Shown one piece after another: positions 12,447-23,110 of a stretch of 64,000 bases of DNA. The translations under genes were made by a program, and so were the position numbers. The stretch comes from Gymnothorax reevesii (Eukaryota > Chordata > Actinopteri > Anguilliformes > Muraenidae): positions 74,735,367 to 74,799,366 of the forward strand of contig CM056580.1 of assembly GCA_029721435.1 (NCBI GenBank), read 5' to 3'. Within the stretch, counting starts at the first letter, position 1. Each line of letters starts with the position of its first letter. The notes beneath the pieces are model-generated. The model saw only the letters and a program-made list of their open reading frames with translations. It ran no database searches and was not told the DNA's origin.

Positions 12447-13620
12447 TAAGAAATTTAGGGATTTTATCATCTACGGTCCGTAATATCGTCAAAAGGTTCA
12501 GAGAATCTGGAGAAATCACTGCATGTAAGCGACAAGGCCGAAAACCAACATTGAATGCCCATGACCTTCGATCCCTTAGGCGGTATTGCATCAAAAACCG
12601 ACATCAGTGTATAAAGGACATCACCACATTGGCTCAGGAACACTTCAGAAAACCAGTGTCAGTAACTACAGTTTCGTCGCTACATCTGCAAGTGCAAGTT
12701 AAAACTCTACAATGCAAAGCGCAAGCCATTTATCAACAGCATCCAGAAACACCACCGGCTTCGCTGGGCCCGAGCTCATCTAAAATGGACTGATGCAAAG
12801 TGGAAAAGTGTTCTGTGGTCTGACGAGTCCACATTCAAAGTGTTTTTGGAAACTGTGGACGTTGTGTCCTCCGGACCAAAGAGGAAAAGAGCCATCTGGA
12901 CTGTTATAGGCGCAAAGTTCAAAAGCCAGCATCTGTGATGGTATGGGGGTGTATTAGTGCCCAAGGCATGGGCAACTTACACATATGTGAAGGCACCATT
13001 AATGCTGAAAAGTACATACAGGTTTTGGAGCAACATATGTTGCCATCCAAGCAATGTCCTTTTCATGGACGCCCCTGCTTATTTCAGCAAGACAATGCCA
13101 AGCCACATTCAGCACGTGTTACAACAGCATGGCTCCGTAGTAAAAGAGTGCGGGTGCTAGACTGGCCTGCCTGTAGTCCAGACCTGTCTCCCATTGAAAA
13201 TTTGTGGCGCATTATGAGGCGTAAAATACGACAACGGAGACCCCGGACTGTTGAACAACTTAAGCTATACATCAAGCAAGAATGGGAAAGTGTTCCACCT
13301 GAAAAGCTTCAAATATTGGTCGCCTCAGTTCCCAAACGTTTACTGAGTGTCGTTAAAAGGAAAGGCGATGTAACACAGTGGTAAAAGGCCCCTGTGCCAA
13401 CTTTTTTGCAATGTGTTGCAGCCTTTAATTTCTAAGTTAATGATTATTTGCAAAAAAAAAAATAAAGTTTCTCAGTTTGAACATTAAACATCTTGTTTGT
13501 AGTGTATTCAATTGAATACAAGTCGAAAAGGATTTGCAAATCATTGTATTCTGTTTTTATCTACGATTTACATAACGTGCTAACTTCACTGGTTTTGGGT
13601 TTTGTATTTGTGGAACCTTA
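12447..13620 (+). pseudogene. Tc1/mariner transposon, family B, copy 1, 5'-truncated
   Basis: The copy begins inside the element at 'aagaaatttagggattt' and runs to the 3' end near 13620. The N-terminal part is readable at about 12470-12790 but is broken by frameshifts. The first catalytic segment (WSDEST) lies near 12819-12836 in another frame. The C-terminal part is open from 12935 to 13384 (149 residues): VWGCISAQGMGNLHICEG, QQDN for the second Asp and SPIENLWR for the Glu, 34 residues apart (DD34E). A poly-A-like tract and a 'gatttgcaaatcattgtatt' 3' end follow, matching copy 2 at 45150-45277. It is inactive because of the missing 5' end and frameshifts. Confidence 0.85.
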
Positions 13621-14644
13621 CACAGGATGTTTTGGAAAGTTAGCTCTATATCTATCAATAAGGAAACGAAATTCAAAAAAGATCTGCTCAATATCTTTTC
13701 TCTAAAGGACAATGTCACTTAAAACTGGCTCTTTCGTAAACTGAATTCATGGAATTAAAAGCGGATACACTTGGCACTGATTCAATACAGCTCAGTTCGT
13801 GTCATCTCTATTTATCACTCATTGTCACCCTAATATTCCCTTTAAGCCCTTTGTAGCCTATTAAAGAATTAATGACCTGGTCAGCGCGTGGCAGAAATGT
13901 TCTATAAAATGCCCAACCATGAACTGACATCACATTCAGAACTATGGAACCTGTCATGATCCTACGCATTTCCCCAGAGTTTAGGACGAAGATTGACTCC
14001 TTAGCGAGAGACAACTTCACACCTTTGAAGGTACGAAAACGCATAATTTCGGAGAATAACGTGAGCATAAGCTCACAGGCTATTAAGTTATATATTGCAA
14101 ATTTGTTTATTTATATTGCAGCTGGCTTTTCGAACCCAATAAATCAATTGCGACACACTTCGCTGAAGATCTACCTACAAACTATCAGAATCACAGTTTC
14201 TGCTATAAAAAAACATTTTTTTTTTGGTATTTTAACTTCCTTCAAGATTTCTTAGGCGATATTTTGCTGTTGAATTTACCATAATAGGCTTTTTTTCCTT
14301 GTTCATGCTAGGCTTTTGAAACAGAGGATCAGCCATGCGCTTTCCAGAGGTCGCATCAGCTCTCACTTCCACTTTCACTGCAAGAGAAAATAATAAGATG
14401 TTAAAATACATAACGGCAAACAAGTTATTCTGACAGTCAAAATGCCCTCTATTCTATAACTTACAGGCGGTACTACCTTCAGTTCCGCGGAGCCACATTT
14501 GGTTATTTCTGGCGGTAAATTGTCCTGTGATACGGCTCATTGGTTAGATCGTGGTTAGAAATGGGTAAGAGGGGCGAAATGTTCGAGATAACCGGGCGTG
14601 AACTAACGCCTTCTCTTTGGTTTTAACGGCGACTGTACTGTATG
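13621..14644. other. Non-coding DNA
   Basis: No exon or recognised mobile element. A poly-T run lies at 14215-14225. The frames at 13808-14255 overlap on opposite strands and show no domain. Function unknown, probably none. Confidence 0.45.
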
Positions 14645-15072
14645 TACAAGACTTTCGCATGTTCAACCCCCTGTTGCCAACTCAAGAGAGTGAAGACAGC
14701 TGGCGGCTCTCCTCCGAAGTACGCGTCAGTCAGCCACTGCTTCTTATGCACTCATTGGTCGAATGCTCGTAAGTTCAGAACGAGGACGGAGGATACCCAA
14801 ACCTGAATTAGCTTAGAATCTTCCTGACGAGAAGCCTGTCTGGCCAATAAGAGGCGCCCAAGGAATGAACAAAGCAACTTATATTACCCTTCCCAGCAGA
14901 CCTTTCCCAATTTGCATCCCTGTAGCTCATTGGCCAATTGCGTGCTACTTCTGAAAAAAACTGCCGACCACTGTCGGTTGGTATGACCGGGGCTCGAACC
15001 CGCGCTGTGACGGTCACTTCTGCTTTGCAATGCAATGGTTTAACCGAGTGAACTATCTAACCGAGTGAGTTA
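14645..15072 (-). mobile_element. tRNA-derived SINE, ~425 bp, copy 1
   Basis: On the minus strand a tRNA-like head starts near 15072. It has an A-box-like segment (CACTCGGTTAAACC) and a clear B box (GGTTCGAGCCCC, about 14989-15000). The body follows (AGGGATGCAAATTGGG, then CCTCCGTCCTCGTTCTGAAC) and ends in CAACAGGGGGTTGAACATGCG near 14652. The same order of blocks occurs on the plus strand at 47936-48350, so this is one dispersed family. SINEs have no protein; they move using the machinery of a partner LINE. I do not know the family name. Confidence 0.78.
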
Positions 15073-16794
15073 ACCATACATTAAAACAGAAAGTCTACCA
15101 TTCAAGCACATCTCGATTGATGCATTTAAAATTCTTTGTCGTGGCCCGCTTAATTCATAACATTTCATTCATAATAATGAAAATTTTGTCACTGCCCTAA
15201 TACTTATGGACCTGACCATGTAGTCCAGTGCCTGTGCAACTTGAACGATCATAGTAGTTTAGATATCACTGGTCTTAAAAATAAATTATCATTAAATTCC
15301 ACTGTACAGAAACTGCCCTATGTTTTCGTTCATTTTGGTGAGTCTGTAAACACTTTCCCTGTTGGAGAATTTTTTTGAAAATTGCCAGCGACTGCTTGCA
15401 TTTTTTAATAACATTCACTGCCCTTAAAACACCCCCTGAATATTTCGTTAGTCAGTTCTATTAATATATTAGCAGAAAGAATGGTGGTTCTAGTTTTGGA
15501 CACAAGAAACCATTGCATTCCAGCTTAATTGATTCTTTTTTAGAAACACTTGACGTTTGGTCAATTTCATCAAAAAACCCACGTCTGACTGAAAGCTGGG
15601 AAAAGTATATGGATATCTGACATTAACCTGCTGCTTTGTTTTCTGCATGTATCAAAGAGATGCATCACAGCTCGTGAAAAAAAACTTGTGATCATGGAAC
15701 TTGCCCAAATAAACTTTATTTTCATGTTTGTGAGGTGCATCAAACACACTGCAAATACTTGTTTGTTTGACCAGTTTTGTTATCAAAAGATCTGCAACAG
15801 TGGCCACTACCATATGAAAGTGAAAACACTGATTGACAGAAAATCTTGTCAGCGGTGGGGAAAGTGTTAAGAGGAAAAAATATATCAAAGCCGTAAAAAA
15901 GAAACTGAAAGTTGGTGTGAACAGTGTGAATTTGGGACCTTGGGTATATGTGCACGCTTTGGTGCATTGCAGTTGAAAGTGTTCATATTGAGACATTTAG
16001 CCCTTTATATGGTCTGCTTGGCTCTTGGGGCTGGTGGGGGTGCTGACATCTCGCGCGTGATCTCAGCGAGCCGGGTGCTTAGGGTGGCACCGCACATTAA
16101 GCAGTGACGGGGCTCCGCTCGTCAGACTGGTGGGCTGCCGGAATCCGCTTTGCTTTCGTCAGGCCTGGCGAGCTGATCAGCCTTCCCTTTCCAACACCCA
16201 ACTGCCCCCACATAGCGGAGGAAGCCACGTTGAGGCAGAAACCGGAGCTTCCCTAGCTGGCACTGGGAACTCTGGGAAGAGTCCTCCCACTGCCGGCCTG
16301 GTTCCAGTCCAGCCAGCACGGCCACACGGCGGTGGCTCCCTCTCGCTGGCACCGGGGCCCCACTTATCCACCGCAGAAGCAGCCTGTGTGCCAATGGCGT
16401 CAGTGGCATCTTCCCCCACACTCATGAGTAAAGCCTAGTGCAAACGGAGGAATGTGACACCCAATTATGATCCGGCAACGTACGGACATCAGCAGCCGTA
16501 ATTAATCGTGACGGAACGTCGTGGGGAAAGAAATAAAGGGAGGACGTGGAGGCTGTCCTCCCTGCTGATGGGAAAAGTGTTGGGGAACAGGCTTGACAGC
16601 TCTGATGGGCAGACGGGAGAGGTGTCGACGTCAGCGCACAAATATCCCTCCAGCGGGGAATGCGGCCTTCAGTGAGTCTGCGTCTGTCTCTGGTGTTACA
16701 CTCACCACGTAGGGTGCTTTCCATTTACTTCTGGAAAGTTTTACCGTGAACTGCTCATCTCCCTGCAGCTAGCTTTAATAATAAAACTGAATTA

Positions 16795-16849
16795 GCAATA
16801 ATAATAATAATAATAGTTGTTGTGTTATATTATTTTTATTTTTATTATT

Positions 16850-16883
<34 letters not shown>

Positions 16884-16931
16884 GTTGTGTTATAATAATA
16901 ATAATAATAATAATATAATTATTATTATTAC
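16795..16931. repeat. TAA/TTA trinucleotide microsatellite
   Basis: Several runs of TAA are interrupted by GTTGTGTTATA and then switch to the complementary TTA. The two orientations can pair as hairpins. It encodes only poly-Asn/poly-Ile type shadow frames. Confidence 0.9.
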
Positions 16932-17916
16932 ACTCATGCATCTCATTATTTTTTGGAAACTTGTCTCCATCAAAAGTGTGACAGATGGACAGGAGGAAGG
17001 GGGGACGGAACCCAGTCCTGTTTCCTCTGCACCACTGTGGTGGAGGATAAAGATGATGACTAATTGCTAGACCAAGTAAAATCTGTGGTCTAACCATATA
17101 TTAGGTTATGTGCTCAACTGTGGACAAAGAGCAATGGACAATTAAACTTGGACAATCAGTCTCTTACTCCATTTCTCAGCCACTGACTTACACAAATGTG
17201 GATATGAGCAATAATAATAATTACAACTACTACTACTAAATAATAATAACGATAACAATAAAAGTTATTATAGAATGTGAACCTTCACTCAGAAAGTTCA
17301 CAAATTTTTTGAGAGATTCTCTTGTATTGGCACAACTTGGGGTTTTAATTTGCTCGGTGACCTCAGCCATAATGGACGGATTCTATGTAAGTGAGATCTG
17401 ACCATCTGATATGTGGTCAGTGCCCTGATATTTGTGTAAAAGGTTCAGTCTTTGGCAAACCACTCTAAGGCTCAATTTGGTCTGTATTTTTATGAGAAGT
17501 TCTGATTTTCAGCCTTGCTTGTCAGGAGCTGAGCTGGAGGTCATGACATGCTCTCAGTAGAAGAATCTATTGAGCAGAGTATTACCACTGATGTAGCCTC
17601 GGTACACAGACTGTCCATCATTGTGAAAGAATCAGCTCTTCTCGCTTCACTGTTTCACCACTTAAAATGGTTCGCGGAGTCGTATCTCTGGGTTTTTTCT
17701 GGGATGGAAAATAATCACTATTTATTGCATATTAATTATGCTTAACTAATTAGCGATACCCTTCTCAGTTGTGTGGAATGAGGTGAATTTACAGAATTGG
17801 AACACAGATACTGTATTTCAGATGTAAGCGCAGATCTGTGGAACAAGAAAGATGGAGAAAAGTCTTTATGCCATTGAGTGCGGTATATATTGCAGAAGGA
17901 ACTGAGCCAAAGCTGG

Positions 17917-17956
17917 GGGGTGGTGTGGTGTGGTGTGGTGTGTGGTGGAGGGGGTG
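17917..17956. repeat. GTGTG pentanucleotide tract
   Basis: About five to six copies of GTGTG/GTGGT, giving a G/T-only strand, followed by a GGAGGGGGTGAGGGG run. The G-run spacing could allow a G-quadruplex on the plus strand. Confidence 0.7.
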
Positions 17957-19041
17957 AGGGGACTGAATCGGCGCGTTGGATCCATCGTGAAGACCTGGCA
18001 TTGAGCAGCAATGGCGATGTAAACGTCTGGAGGTAGACTGCTCAAGACATCCCATTCCCCTCCCCCAATCATTATTACAAACAAAAAAGGGTTTCTATGG
18101 CAACCATATAGCCGCCTGAAGTCAAACTAAAATCCCATTTCCAATATGTGTTTATATTTAGAATATCCTTCTCAAAGGTTTGACTATCAGATGGCTCTCC
18201 GAGACCTTGTTTAATTGTCTTCAGGCGTTTATGGCTTTGAAAAAATAATCTTTCTCGATATTGTGTGACTTTTGGAAGGGAGAGGAGAACAGCTTGCTGC
18301 CTTAGAATATACTTGTGTTTCCAATTAAATTGCTGCAGAAGTTGGCACTGTCCAGGCTCCGAGTTTTGGCAAGTGCACACAGTTTTCATTCTGATTAAAG
18401 ACACAGAAACAATTAGCATGGCTTTCACCTTGAATGTAGATCTCTCCTACAACCCCAAAGAAAATGGCCCTACTGTCAGTTTACACATCTAATGATGTGC
18501 AGTGCCAGTCAGACCAGTGTAGATTATCAGTCCCATTCTTTGATAGATCCATGTTGTGGTTTATATTAATACGCAGCATTTGCGGAGGACCAGCACTGAC
18601 AAGCACAAATCGGGAGAAAAGCACTGTTTCTCAGAATGACTACCTTCCCTTTTCTCTTCTTTGAAATCACACATTCTCTGTCCCTGTTCGTGTGTGTGTG
18701 TGCCTGTATTTTCCCAGATTCTTTGAACTAAGATATTGTGTTTAAAACTTTGAGTGTATATTGTGATATTGAGTGTATACTGTAAGGTAGACTCATAAAA
18801 TCCTGATGCTGATTTAGGCTGTATTTGTGTATGCTTGAGTGTGTGTGCGCGCATATGCATGCCTGTGTCTTTGTGTATCTGAGGCAGTGTATTCATGGTT
18901 GTGAGTAGGTGTATATGTGTAAAGCCACCACTAGAAAGTGTTGAAAGCCACAGCTAACAAGATCGCATCCAGGGTGACTAACAAGCTTAACATGAGCATG
19001 GCTCTGTTCGCAAGCACACGGTGCCGAAAAAGCGTTCTCCA

Positions 19042-19045
<4 letters not shown>

Positions 19046-19085
<40 letters not shown>
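19046..19085. repeat. (GA)20 microsatellite
   Basis: An uninterrupted 40-bp GA run. Its Arg-Glu and Leu-Ser shadow frames on the two strands are not genes. Confidence 0.95.
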
Positions 19086-19087
<2 letters not shown>

Positions 19088-20010
19088 TTGGAATCACACT
19101 CAGGGCTTCTACAAATCCCACACATCCCCTCACCATCAAACAAGCAGGGAAACATCACACCCTCCATCAACTCATAGTTAAGCAGTGCACTGCTTTACTC
19201 GCCACTGTTATATCAAACAATACAGAAGATGCAGACCCCCAGTCTGTGGAGTATTGTAAGGGCTGTAGATCATTGAGCTAGTACAGTACAGACCACAGGC
19301 GTTATGAGTCGACGCCTCCGGCAGCTTGTGGTTCAGGTGTGCAGTTACCCTGGTAGAAAGGTACTGCTGTGTATCCTTGCAATGTGATGCCAGTGCTCAG
19401 TGCTACAACATCTCTGGCCTGGTGTCACGTGACTGAATGGATCTGCATTCTGGGCAGTAAAATTGAAGGAACGCGATTTAGCAATATAGAGCTCAATCAG
19501 AACTGGTAGGATTATATAATCTGATCGGATGATTTGGACTTTAAGTGTAACCAGGCTAGAACACAACTGGTTCCACTGTCTGGAATAGCAGTCATACTGA
19601 AGACATGCTGTTGGTGAGTACTGCAGTCTGTGGGTTGCCAGTTCATACTACAGTTGCCAGGTTGAGGCTGCATGATTCACAGATTTGAGCCAAGTAGTGG
19701 TTTTTGATAAAGTTATATAGTTGGTTTGGGGACACTTTCGCTTGTCCGAACTGGTCATAACTGACCAATTTGGACTTGATGGTTTCCTGGTTAAGACTAC
19801 ATTGGACCACAGTCTTTCCGCATTAAGGTCACGGGGTTTAGTGGTCTGGATGGCGCGGTGTGCCTGCTGCTCGTGGCCTTCGAAGCTGCTCCACACTGTG
19901 TGTGTGGGTGGGAGTTAGCGATAAAAATAGGCCTGGCTAGAGGTAGCAGGCTGCTCTCGATGCAGGAGCAGTGACGCTGGAATTAAAATTTTGTGCCATG
20001 GAGAGCGTGT

Positions 20011-20058
20011 GCGCGTGTGTGTGTGTGTGTGCGTGCGCGCGTGCGTGTGTGTCTGTCT
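20011..20058. repeat. GT/GC mixed microsatellite
   Basis: A (GT)n run flanked by GCGCG steps. Alternating purine-pyrimidine sequence of this kind can adopt Z-DNA. Confidence 0.9.
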
Positions 20059-20210
20059 GTGTGAGCAGGCTTATGCATGTTAGTGTAAGTTTCCTCTTTG
20101 ACCTTGCCACTAATAGTCTCTCAGCATGACTTGAGTGCTCAGGTGAAGTTGCGTCATTCTGATTTATCAACAGGTAAATAAGGGATGCGGCTTTATCTGG
20201 TGGCTATTGC

Positions 20211-20490
20211 TCTTAATTCCCTCATTGTCTTCACCAAGGAAGTTGGGTGGAGGTTACGTTTTTGAGCAATGTTTGTTTGTCTTTCTGTCCATTTTCTATC
20301 TTTTTATGTAGGATTAGGGAAAAAAGTTCTGGATGAAACCATTCTTATGAAACTTACTGTTGTCATGTATAACCTAAGAGGTGATTAGATTTTCACTGGT
20401 CAAGGTCAAGGTTGCAGAAAAGGTAAAAAGGAAATGGTACGGTGCTGGCAGAGGTATGCGCTCTACCGAGTTCCCTTTTTCTCGAGGTTT
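20211..20490. repeat. Dispersed repeat with GGTATGCGCTCTACCGAG end
   Basis: It starts near 'aaggaagttgggtggaggtta', includes a TTTGTTTGTCTTTCTGTCC tract and a 'caaggtcaaggttgca' segment, and closes with 'agaggtatgcgctctaccga'. This is the other orientation of the family seen at 486-795. The class is uncertain. No coding. Confidence 0.5.
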
Positions 20491-20496
20491 GATTTT

Positions 20497-21240
20497 TGAA
20501 AGGAAAGTGACTTGAATCAGTGCCTCCTCACTAATTTTCTGATGTGTTTGAAACTCATTCAGTTTTTTTTCTTCGGGGGGGAGGGGGGGTGGGGGATGTC
20601 TTCATCGTACAACGTCACGTTGAGTGTCAGTAGTAAATGGATGCTGCGCATGTCATTCGCTCCCATTTCCAAATTACCATAATGACATTCCACGACCATA
20701 GCAGATTGTGTGGCTGATCCTCATGTCATTTAATTTGTGTGTAATCAGCAGGTATGTTTTCTCATAGCATGGGGTGTTTTGTCCAGGCCCTCTGAAGGTT
20801 CTGTAAGCAGCAATGTTTTTTTTGAAATGGAAGTGACTTGGGTCAGTGCCTCCGCACTAATTCTCTGATGTGTTAAAGGACTCCCTGAGCGATGAAATAC
20901 AGGGGGTGGGTTGTGTCTTCTAATAGCGCTAAGAGTGGAAGAAGCACATTGTAAGCCTTCACGTTGAGTGCCAATGGACGCTGCACATGTCATCTGCTCC
21001 CATTGCCAAATTACCATAATATAATTCAGCTCCCATAACAGGTTGTGTGGTGGACCCAGGTTTCATTCAATTTGTGCTTAATCAGCTGGTAGTTTTTCTC
21101 AAAGCACGGAGCGTTTCCTCTTGGCTCTCTGAAGGTTATGTGAACAGAGATGTATTTTGAAAATGGAAGTGACTTGGGTCAGCGCTTCCTCACTAATGTT
21201 CTGAGGAGTTAAAGTGACTCACTGAGTGATAAATAGTTTG
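20497..21240. repeat. ~330-bp tandem repeat, about 2.2 copies
   Basis: The marker 'gtgacttg' recurs at 20507, 20833 and 21169, giving periods of 326 and 336 bp. Between markers the same blocks repeat in order: CAGTGCCTCC.CACTAATT, TTCACGTTGAGTG, CCAAATTACCATAAT, AATTTGTG.TTAATCAGC, TCTGAAGGTT. The third unit stops at about 21230. Unit 1 carries a G-rich insertion at 20574-20594. No conserved open frame, so this is a non-coding duplication. Confidence 0.85.
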
Positions 21241-22401
21241 AAATTACAGCCATAATTATGGAAGCCGAGCAAAGCATGTGCACTTTACCATAAGAATCTC
21301 AATAAAACGCCTGAGATCTTTTTTATCTGCGACCAACAGCTCTGTCAGTTGTTTTTGCTGTGTGATCCACAAGTTTTCCCAACCCTTTGGCGTACACAGT
21401 TTTCGCCCTAGGAGGCTGAAATTTGGCATGGAATACAAGTGTGTCTGAAGGTCTTTGTGTTTGTGTCCGTGTCAATTGGCTGAAACGGTGCATGGCAATG
21501 GGAGATGCCTGTTGCAAAATGACACACGACTTCCAAATATATTCACAGACATGCAGAAGATTTTGTTGAAAGGTTGGTCATGAGCCAAAGGACAGCTGAT
21601 TAACGGTTTGTGTCAGTTAGCAAAAATAGGAGCGTGGGCCCTGTAGCTCACTGGCAAAGACAAGAGGCCTGGGCGTCTTCAAGATTGCTTTAGGTCACTT
21701 TTTGTGGGTAACCATCGATCAATCCTGAACAATTTTAACCTTGTGAAAGCATAAAGTGGATATATTCAATTTCATGTACCCTGACCGTGAGGCTGACCTA
21801 GATGTAAATTCAATATTTAGCAAGTAAATGGGAGATTTTTTTTAAGTCGTCTGATGAAAACAACAAAGAAAATAGATTTTTTTTGAAATATATACTGCGG
21901 ACAGTTTTGGTAGACATTGTCCTATGGATTCTCCACTCCAATTTTGAATAATATCTGGCCTTTAGTTTCAGAGAAGAAGATAGTTAAAGTTTTCAGATGA
22001 AAAAGAACTAAGATTATTCATAAAAAATGCTAAAATCAAAATCTTTAAAAACCTGAGAACAATCTAGGTGGACATTTGTCCCAAGCATGCTCCATACCAA
22101 ATTTTAGGTGTGTCTGGCCAGTAAGTTTGGAGAAGTTTATATTGAAAGAAATTGCTAACGGACAACAAGAATGTAGATAACGCCAGGCGCCGTCTTCCCA
22201 ATGGTTTATGGCTAATTGGCCGGTTAGCTAAGGAGGGGGCTTAGCAGTGGGAGTGGCCTGAACAAAAAGGCACCCGTTTTCTTAATTGATTTTAGGTAAT
22301 TGGCCAAATTTTGTGGAATAACGTTCAAACCATCCGCTGGACAGACATTCCCATACACACGCACATGCGAGCGTGTACCATTTTTTCGCATCTTTTTTCA
22401 T
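21241..22401. repeat. Degenerate dispersed repeats
   Basis: Segments at 21350-21530 and 21890-22200 have the style of fish unclassified repeats ('gaggctgaaatttggcatg', 'ccataccaaattttaggtgtgtctggcca'). A short tRNA-like A box (CTGTAGCTCACTGG) lies at about 21642-21655, with no B box in place. No gene. Confidence is low because only fragments match remembered families. Confidence 0.35.
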
Positions 22402-23110
22402 CATTCATGAATCATTTGTCTCTGACACATGTGGGAGGCATCATTGAACTCCGCAGAGTTCATTTCTGACTGTTTGTCCAGCCCCTTAAACTTTAGCCAG
22501 GCCCCCTTCCATAATGCCTGAACCATTTATCTCACACTCTTATGGGATACATCATTGCACTGAGCACAGTTCCTTTTTCTTTGGAAATTGTTAGCCTCAA
22601 CCCCTACTTTCTACAACCTGATGCCCTCTTTTGCAGCTCATGAATTGTTTCATGTATACACTTCTGGGAGGCATTATTGGTCTCAGCTGAGCATTGCTAT
22701 TTCAGTGGTGCAAGTCAGCCCCATTAATACCACAGCCACGCATATTATCCCCTTTCATTACTCATTAATCTTTTGTTTTTGGCTCTTGTAAGAGTCATCA
22801 TTAGACTTAGCAGAGTTAATTTTTTCTAATTCTCAAATCATTTGTTGGAGACACTTGTGGGAGGCATTAGCGTACTCAACAAATTTCCAGTTTCACTGGT
22901 GAATCTGAGCCTATACTCCAGTCATGCCCCCATTCTCAGTTCATTACCATTCGTCATAGAGCCTTGTGGGAGGCGTCATTGGACTTTAGTGGAGAGCTCC
23001 TTTCTCACTGTTGTGTGGGACTCTTGCCCATTATACTTCAGCCACGCCCCCTTTAAAAAACTCATGAACCAGTTGTCATTGACACTTGTGGCACAGTTCC
23101 TTTTTTATTG
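22402..23110. repeat. ~110-125-bp degenerate tandem repeat, about 6 copies
   Basis: The marker CACTTGTGGGAGGCRTCATTGG recurs in varied form near 22427, 22535, 22660, 22781, 22853, 22961 and 23084. After each marker come 'CAGAGTTC.TTTCT', 'TTCAGCCACGCCCCC' and 'CATGAACCATTTGTC' in the same order. One interval (22781 to 22853) is short and probably deleted. No coding. It is an old, diverged minisatellite. Confidence 0.75.

Larger units (their letters stand above)
15073..20210. other. Non-coding, mostly single-copy DNA
   Basis: No exon is supported. A GC-richer block at 16040-16440 gives overlapping frames on both strands but none with a recognisable domain. The repeats inside are listed separately. 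At 15190-15225 'tacttatggacctgacca' resembles the last bases of a Tc1-like end; it may be a solo fragment. Confidence 0.45.

Noticed and set aside
16122..16438. Overlapping GC-rich frames on both strands, ~100 codons
   Set aside because: No recognisable domain, no splice context, and frames open on both strands at once as expected from GC-rich composition.
18931..19281. Arg-Glu and Leu-Ser repeat frames
   Set aside because: Artefacts of the (GA)20 run at 19046-19085.
22402..23110. CRISPR-like regular repeats
   Set aside because: Units are long, diverged and contiguous with no unique spacers; vertebrate minisatellite.
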